DNA of 5,461 bases from contig MUZZ01000210.1 of assembly GCA_003266075.1 (NCBI GenBank), positions 1-5,461 on the forward strand, in the 5' to 3' direction. Position numbers and translations under genes: made by a program. The notes below the pieces were generated by a model, which was given only the letters and a program-made list of their open reading frames with translations, searched no databases and was not told the DNA's origin. This document shows, piece by piece, positions 1-4,448 of the stretch. This stretch comes from Methanosphaera sp. rholeuAM74. GTDB taxonomy: Archaea; Methanobacteriota; Methanobacteria; Methanobacteriales; Methanobacteriaceae. Position 1 is the first letter of the stretch, and each line of letters opens with the position of its first letter.

Positions 1-2981
1 TTGTTTAGTTGTTGTGTTAGGTTATTGATTGTGGCATTGAGGTTTTGTATTTCTTTTTTTGCTTGATTTAGTTGTTTTGTTAATTCTTTGTTGCTATTAT
101 TTAGGGAGTTTATCTTCTTTTTTGAATCATTCAATTCTTTGTTTAGGTTGTTTATGGTGTTGTTGAGGTTTTGTATTTCCTGTTTTGCATCATTTAATTG
201 TTGGTTTAATTGTTTATTGGTGTTATTTAGCGTATTTATTTGTTTATTTAAATTATTTATGGTGTTGTTCTGTTTCTTGATTGTGTTGTTCTGCTCCTGT
301 ATGGTATTGTTTTGGTCTTTAATAGTTTTGTTCTGTTTATTGTTGGTGCTAATTAAGTCTTCGATTATTTTCTGGTAATCTGGAATTATTGTGATTTTTT
401 TAGTTTGTGATGTTCCGTTTAGTTCTTGGTTTGTTTTAATTTGTGCGGTAATTGTTTTTTCTCCTATGGCTGCTGTTGTATCGGTTATGCTTATTTTTCC
501 GTTAGTGTTTGTTTGTTGTGTTGTTTTTGTACCGTTGGGTAGTGTGATGTTAACCTTTTGAGCTGGTATAATTTTGCCTGTTTCACTGGTTACGGTTATC
601 TCTATTTTCACGTTTTTTTCGGTGTTGTTCAGTATTTCTATTTCTATGTTTGATTGTGGTATTACTTTTACTGTACGTGTCTTATTGGATGGAGTGTAAT
701 AGTCATTTCCATTAAACAGGATAATCATATCATATTTTCCAGGTTTGGGGAATGTTGTTGTGGTAGTGAACTCTCCTAAGTCATTTGTAGTTAATGTGTA
801 TGTGTGGTTGTCAACGTTTATATATACATTTTCCTGCTTTACTGGATTGTTCATAGTATCAAGTAGTTTACCGTTTATATTGCATATTTGTCCAACAACT
901 GTGGATATATCATCTATTAGTATCTCTGTGGTTGTTCTGACGGTAATATTCAGTGTTGATTCAGTACCAATGTAATCATTGTTTCCATCATATGCTGCGT
1001 TGATTTTTATTATTTCCTTGTCTGTTGGTGTGTATTCAATTGTAACTATTCCATCGTCATCTGTTTTTTGGTGTGATGTCTGGTTATTTATTGTTATGTT
1101 AAGGTATTCGCCTGGAAGGTTTATTTCGAATTGGTCTATTAATTGGAATGTTATGTTGATATTTTCATTTATGATTGGATGTGTATTATTTGATGAGATT
1201 ATGATACTGGTTTCAAATGGCTTTTCATAGAATATATTCTTTTCTATTAATGTGCTACTTCTAGTTGAATATATTGTACCACCATAATATTCTGAAGTAC
1301 CTGCATTAATGTTGTTTCTTATTGTAGATTGATCATTACTTAGAATTACTACTCCAGATGAATCCACACCATTGTTGATGAATTTATTATTTATGATATT
1401 GGCATTGGCATCATTTAATATTGCCCCTCCAAGACTTATTTTGAATATTTTGGATGTTGCAACATTACCTTTTAATAGGGAATCATATATGTTTAAAGTA
1501 CCATTCAGATTAGCTATTGCTCCACCAATTTCTGCAGTATTATTTGTGAATTTTGAGTTGCATATTTTGAGGTTTGTAGCATTGTTAGATATTACCCCCC
1601 CATATTGTCCACTATTATTGTTTAATGTACAGTTTTCTATGATTAAAGTAGCTTTATAATCACGTGTTCCTCCCTCATCATCATTATATATTGCCCCACC
1701 ATTACTAGCGTCATTATTGTTTAATCTGCTATTGTTGAGGATTGTAGTAGCAAAGTTATTATATACTGCTCCACCTCTGTTTTTAGCCTTGTTGTTGTTT
1801 AGTGTGTTGTTGTTGAGGGTTATAGTACCGTAGTTATTATATACTGCTCCACCATTAATACTTGCATCGTTGTTGTTTAATGTGGTGGCTTTAATGGTCA
1901 TAACGCCGTAATGATTGTATATTGCTCCACCCCGTTCATCAATTACATTATATGATATTTCACTATTGCTAATATTTAAATTAGCCCATGAATTAACTAT
2001 TGCTCCACCCATAACTTCTGCTTTGTTGTAATTAAATGTAGAGTTTTTAATGGTTAGATTACCTCCCCAATTGTATATAGCACCTGCTTTTACTGATGCA
2101 TTATTGTTATTTATTATACTTTCTGAAATGTAAGCTGTTCCTTTATTATAAATTGCCCCCCCAGTTTCTGCCGCAGTATTATCCATTAGTACACAATTGT
2201 TCATTATTATAGTACTGTCTTCATTGAAAATGGCTCCTCCACCCATCTCATCTCCTGAAGATGTACCAATTGCCTTGTTATTAGTGAATTTACAATAGTT
2301 TAAGATTATTGTACAACCCATCTGGTTGTCTATTGCTCCACCAAAGTATGATTTACTGTTGGTAAATGTACAATTATTAATTGTGAAATATGCACCATAA
2401 TTATCTATTGTTCCACCGTGAACGTTGGAAAAACAATTTGTGAATGTGATGTCGTTGATGGTTATGTTCCACTTAGAACCAAGCCATAAAAAGTTATATT
2501 GTCCATCACCATCTATTATATGATTATTTCCGTTAATAACTAGCTTTTTTATGGTCCAATCTTCATATTTTCCTTTTGAACCTGTTAATACTATGTCGGA
2601 TTCGATATTAATTGTTATATCATCATAATCCATAGTATATATTGCTTCTTGTAGTTTGTCATATGTATCTACAGTATACGTGTGACTTGAGGTTTTTACA
2701 CTTGTTTTATCGTTCTTAACTATCTTATCGTCTTCGTGCGTGTTTTCTTTTGTATTGGTACTATTCTTTCCCACATTTTTTGTGTTGAGAGAATCAGTAC
2801 TTCCAGTAACGGATGTTTCGATACTTGTCTGTTCGCCTACTTCTATCGTGTCACTATTATCAGCACTTGTGGTGGGAGTATTTGTACTTAAAGTATCTGT
2901 GGATACTTCAGTTGCACTTGCAACACCCATGATTAGTACTAGTAATGTGATGAGGATTAGTATTCCTTTTATTTTTTTCAT
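1..2981 (-). CDS. Adhesin-like surface protein: signal peptide, beta-helix, Ig-like domains, coiled coil (3' end missing)
   Basis: The frame reads 993 codons from the ATG at 2981 to the left edge without a stop, so the C-terminus lies outside the window. Residues 1-23 form a signal peptide (KK, Leu/Ile core, cleavage predicted after Ala-Ser-Ala). Residues 24-100 are a Ser/Thr-rich linker. Residues about 101-583 form a parallel beta-helix: an entry segment with alternating hydrophobics, then about 14 rungs carrying GGA(I/V)xN and FTNN/LNNN motifs, as in the Pmp/POMP repeat family. Residues about 588-866 hold three Ig-like domains, and a heptad coiled coil rich in QNNTI begins near 869. This is the architecture of secreted adhesin-like proteins of Methanobacteriales, thought to mediate attachment; the ligand is unknown. 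The start is fixed by an in-frame TAA immediately upstream. Gene B lies 567 bases upstream on the same strand, so separate transcription is likely. Family assignment is confident; adhesion is inference. Confidence 0.93.
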   Translation of the reverse strand, partial: MKKIKGILILITLLVLIMGVASATEVSTDTLSTNTPTTSADNSDTIEVGEQTSIETSVTGSTDSLNTKNVGKNSTNTKENTHEDDKIVKNDKTSVKTSSHTYTVDTYDKLQEAIYTMDYDDITINIESDIVLTGSKGKYEDWTIKKLVINGNNHIIDGDGQYNFLWLGSKWNITINDITFTNCFSNVHGGTIDNYGAYFTINNCTFTNSKSYFGGAIDNQMGCTIILNYCKFTNNKAIGTSSGDEMGGGAIFNEDSTIIMNNCVLMDNTAAETGGAIYNKGTAYISESIINNNNASVKAGAIYNWGGNLTIKNSTFNYNKAEVMGGAIVNSWANLNISNSEISYNVIDERGGAIYNHYGVMTIKATTLNNNDASINGGAVYNNYGTITLNNNTLNNNKAKNRGGAVYNNFATTILNNSRLNNNDASNGGAIYNDDEGGTRDYKATLIIENCTLNNNSGQYGGVISNNATNLKICNSKFTNNTAEIGGAIANLNGTLNIYDSLLKGNVATSKIFKISLGGAILNDANANIINNKFINNGVDSSGVVILSNDQSTIRNNINAGTSEYYGGTIYSTRSSTLIEKNIFYEKPFETSIIISSNNTHPIINENINITFQLIDQFEINLPGEYLNITINNQTSHQKTDDDGIVTIEYTPTDKEIIKINAAYDGNNDYIGTESTLNITVRTTTEILIDDISTVVGQICNINGKLLDTMNNPVKQENVYINVDNHTYTLTTNDLGEFTTTTTFPKPGKYDMIILFNGNDYYTPSNKTRTVKVIPQSNIEIEILNNTEKNVKIEITVTSETGKIIPAQKVNITLPNGTKTTQQTNTNGKISITDTTAAIGEKTITAQIKTNQELNGTSQTKKITIIPDYQKIIEDLISTNNKQNKTIKDQNNTIQEQNNTIKKQNNTINNLNKQINTLNNTNKQLNQQLNDAKQEIQNLNNTINNLNKELNDSKKKINSLNNSNKELTKQLNQAKKEIQNLNATINNLTQQLN
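37..179 (-). repeat. 126-bp (six-heptad) repeat in the gene A coiled coil
   Basis: The 17 bases TTGAGGTTTTGTATTTC occur at 37-53 and 163-179 on the plus strand, 126 bases apart. They correspond to EIQNLN in AKQEIQNLNNTINNL and AKKEIQNLNATINNL. A half-period copy (KKKINSLNNSN) lies 21 residues between them, so the underlying unit is 63 bases, or three heptads. Confidence 0.75.
259..335 (-). repeat. 21-bp tandem repeat encoding QNNTI heptads
   Basis: Four near-identical 14-base cores start at 259, 280, 301 and 322 on the plus strand, a strict 21-base period equal to one heptad. They encode QNKTI and three QNNTI copies, placing Ile at a core position and Asn at the surface. The array marks the N-terminal part of gene A's coiled coil. 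Confidence 0.8.
384..1220 (-). other. Three Ig-like domains of gene A
   Basis: Residues about 588-683, 684-774 and 775-866 each hold one beta-sandwich-like unit. Features are a (L/V)xDxxxxP-type turn, a GIVTIEYTP-like strand pair and a YDGNNDYIG or FNGNDYYTP end, as in Ig-like repeats of archaeal and bacterial surface proteins. The third domain lacks the YxGNxxY end. They sit between the beta-helix head and the coiled coil. Confidence 0.72.
1268..2417 (-). repeat. Beta-helix rung repeats (GGA(I/V)xN motif)
   Basis: About 14 copies of a coding repeat with variable period, typically near 25 residues. Each carries GGA(I/V)(Y/F/D/V/A/L)N, then alternating hydrophobics such as TITLNN, then a FTNN, LNNN or FNYN turn. 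Variants include GGTIDN first, AGAIYN in the middle and GGTIYS last. The rungs diverge at the DNA level, which points to an old, selected repeat and not a recent expansion. Confidence 0.85.
2913..2981 (-). other. Signal peptide of the beta-helix adhesin
   Basis: Residues 1-23 have a Lys-rich N-region (MKKIK), a hydrophobic core of Ile/Leu/Val/Met and a small-residue Ala-Ser-Ala end before Thr-Glu-Val. This fits Sec export and cleavage by signal peptidase I. No lipobox cysteine is present. It makes secretion of this protein near certain. Confidence 0.9.
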
Positions 2982-2993
2982 TTAAATCATTTA

Positions 2994-2999
2994 CTCCTT
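2994..2999 (-). promoter_or_regulatory. Ribosome binding site of the beta-helix adhesin gene
   Basis: AAGGAG lies 12 bases upstream of the ATG at 2981, a somewhat long spacing. Between them is a two-codon frame, ATG ATT TAA (2990-2982), whose stop touches the real start codon. This minimal frame is in phase with the gene, so translation cannot begin upstream of 2981. The next in-frame Met is residue 18, inside the signal peptide, so 2981 is the start. Confidence 0.8.
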
Positions 3000-3080
3000 G
3001 ATTTTTATTGCTAGTTCTTAATTATTTTTTTTCTAGTTATTTATTTTTGGTTGTGTTTTGGTTTTCTAATTCTGCTTTTG

Positions 3081-3088
3081 TTATATAT
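3081..3088 (-). promoter_or_regulatory. Candidate TATA box, proximal to the beta-helix gene
   Basis: ATATATAA on the minus strand would set a start site near 3058 and a leader of about 75 bases before the ATG at 2981. The upstream bases (CAGACACC) are a poor BRE. It competes with the distal box at 3378-3373; transcript 5' ends are needed to choose. Confidence 0.35.
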
Positions 3089-3372
3089 GGTGTCTGGGTT
3101 TTGTTGTTGTGTCTGTTGCGTTATCATTTGTAGTTGTTATTGTTTTGGTATGTGTGAATAGAATTTTTTTTTGTATTGGCCATATTTTTTTTTGGTGTTC
3201 GGTTAGTGAGTTTTTTTTTGATTAGTTATTTTATTGTTTTATTTTTGATTGTTATTATAATTTGAGTACTTACTTTTTTTGGGTTGTTGGTGATGTGATG
3301 GTCTTGTGTTAAGTTGTTTGTTGTTTTTCTTTAACTTTGTTTGGTTCATTGTTTTGTTGACTTAATGTGGTG

Positions 3373-3387
3373 TATAAATCTTTTTTT
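3373..3387 (-). promoter_or_regulatory. Candidate archaeal promoter (A-rich BRE plus TATA box), distal
   Basis: The minus strand reads seven A, then G, A and TTTATA. This matches the archaeal layout of a purine-rich BRE followed by a TATA box. A start site about 25 bases downstream would fall near 3350, giving either a leader of about 370 bases for the beta-helix gene or a leaderless start at the ATG at 3349. This is the best BRE/TATA match in the interval, but AT-rich DNA produces such matches by chance. Confidence 0.42.
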
Positions 3388-3507
3388 ATTTTAAAAATAG
3401 TGATTTAGTATCCTCTAAGTTTAATGGTGGGGGTAGTTGGGGATTGTATTTATTCTGGGGGTTTGGGTGTGTAACGTTTATTTTTATGGTTACAATAGTA
3501 TGGGAAT

Positions 3508-3540
3508 ATGGGGGGGTGAAGAATTATATGATGGGGGGGT
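3508..3540. repeat. 10-bp direct repeat with G7/C7 tracts after gene B stop
   Basis: The plus strand has ATGGGGGGGT at 3508-3517 and again at 3531-3540, starts 23 bases apart. In the transcript of gene B these would be two C7 tracts just after the stop codon. Such runs stand out in DNA this AT-rich. Their role is unknown: possible uses include a protein or RNA binding site, a 3'-end signal, or slippage-prone sequence. Confidence 0.7.
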
Positions 3541-3548
3541 TAGTTTTT

Positions 3549-4448
3549 CTAGTTTTTGATTATGATGCTTGTTAGTCTGTCGGATTTGAATGCTCCTGTT
3601 TCGCCTACTACGAATTCGATGCTATGGATTCCTTTGGTGAATGTGGTTGGTATGGTTACGTTTATTATTCCTTCTACTGCGTCGGATAGGGATATCATTT
3701 CTCCGTCGATTTTGATTCCTACTGTGACGTTTCCGTACATGTGGTTTTTGTTTTTGTCGAGGATGTCTGCTGTGATGGTTGTTTTTGCTTTCTTGGTTAT
3801 TACTGGGTTGTATCTGATGAATATTTCTCCTTTGGTTACGTTTAATGTGTTTTTGGCTTCTACTCTGTTGTATCCTGTGTATGCGTATACTGCTGTTAGG
3901 TTGTGTGTTCTGGCTCCGAGTGTTATGTTGTAGTCCAGTATTGCTACTCCGTTTACTACGTTGGCTTGCAGTGCTTTTCCGTTTGAGTCTTTTAGTGTGA
4001 CTCCGTTTGCTTTCATAATCACTACTCCTCCGGTCATGCTTTCCCCGTTTTCGTCTGTTGCCGTGATTACGAATTGTAGTTTGTCTCCGTTTTCGTGGAC
4101 TGGTAGGTCTGCTATTTTGATTTTGACGTTTCCTGGTGTGATGTTGTTTTTTGTGGAGTTGCCCTTACTGGAAAGATAAGCATGAGTTTCACCGAATGTT
4201 GCTTCCACTATAGTAGTGTCTTTGTACCAACTCTTTGGAACAGCGTAGTTGATGGTTGCAACACCATTGTTTACAATGGCATATATCGTGTTTTGTGCTT
4301 CATCTTTAACGGTTATACCATTGACCTTGAATACTACACGACCATCAGGTACAGGATTACCATTAACATCTTTAACTGTTGCCTTGAGTTGAGCGACAGC
4401 TCCTACTCTTCCAGTTAACTTGGAAACAGTTAACGTAGTTTTAATCTT
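3549..4448 (-). other. Three C-terminal Ig-like domains of gene B
   Basis: Three domains of about 95-100 residues each start with an alternating hydrophobic strand and share a turn of the type D-x-N-G followed by V-V-F-K-V-N-G. The second repeats it as DENGESMTGGVVIMKANG and the third, weaker, as DKNKNHMYGNVTVGIKIDG. They resemble bacterial Ig-like (Big/invasin-type) domains found at the C-termini of methanogen adhesin-like proteins. They may serve as spacers or as cell-wall contacts. Confidence 0.78.

Larger units (their letters stand above)
2982..3548. other. Gene-free interval between the two surface-protein genes
   Basis: No convincing gene is seen on either strand in these 567 bases. 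In the direction of transcription (minus strand) it holds, in order: two C7 tracts in a 10-bp direct repeat just after gene B's stop, further C-runs, a short U5 stretch (3397-3393) that is the only weak terminator-like signal, a TATA box at 3378-3373, a strongly G-poor A/C-rich stretch with three A9 tracts, a second TATA-like box at 3088-3081, and the ribosome binding site. The length and promoter-like boxes suggest the adhesin gene has its own promoter and possibly a long leader. Confidence 0.75.

Noticed and set aside
259..335. CRISPR array
   Set aside because: The 21-base periodicity is in-frame heptad coding sequence with no unique spacers.
88..378. Plus-strand ORF of 96 codons
   Set aside because: It is the antisense of the QNNTI coiled-coil repeats in gene A. 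The Phe/Leu/Cys-rich product simply reflects reverse-complemented Asn/Gln/Lys codons, and there is no ribosome site.
745..1659. Three plus-strand ORFs of 76-95 codons
   Set aside because: They lie antisense to the Ig-like and beta-helix region of gene A, whose minus-strand frame is uninterrupted and has clear domains. Their hydrophobic content is a by-product.
2740..2985. Plus-strand ORF of 81 codons
   Set aside because: It is antisense to the signal peptide and Ser/Thr linker of gene A, with no family resemblance and no ribosome site.
3041..3183. Two tiny minus-strand frames (19 and 28 codons) overlapping by ATGA at 3127-3124
   Set aside because: The overlap looks like translational coupling, but neither has a ribosome site, both are low-complexity Asn/Gln/Lys sequence, and such frames are common in A/C-rich DNA.
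3393..3397. U5 stretch as a terminator for gene B
   Set aside because: Five U without a stem or a longer U-run is too weak to call a terminator in DNA this AT-rich.
3556..4418. Plus-strand ORFs of 72-125 codons
   Set aside because: They are shadows of the Ig-like domains of gene B. The 125-codon length follows from the codon bias there, which removes stops on the opposite strand.
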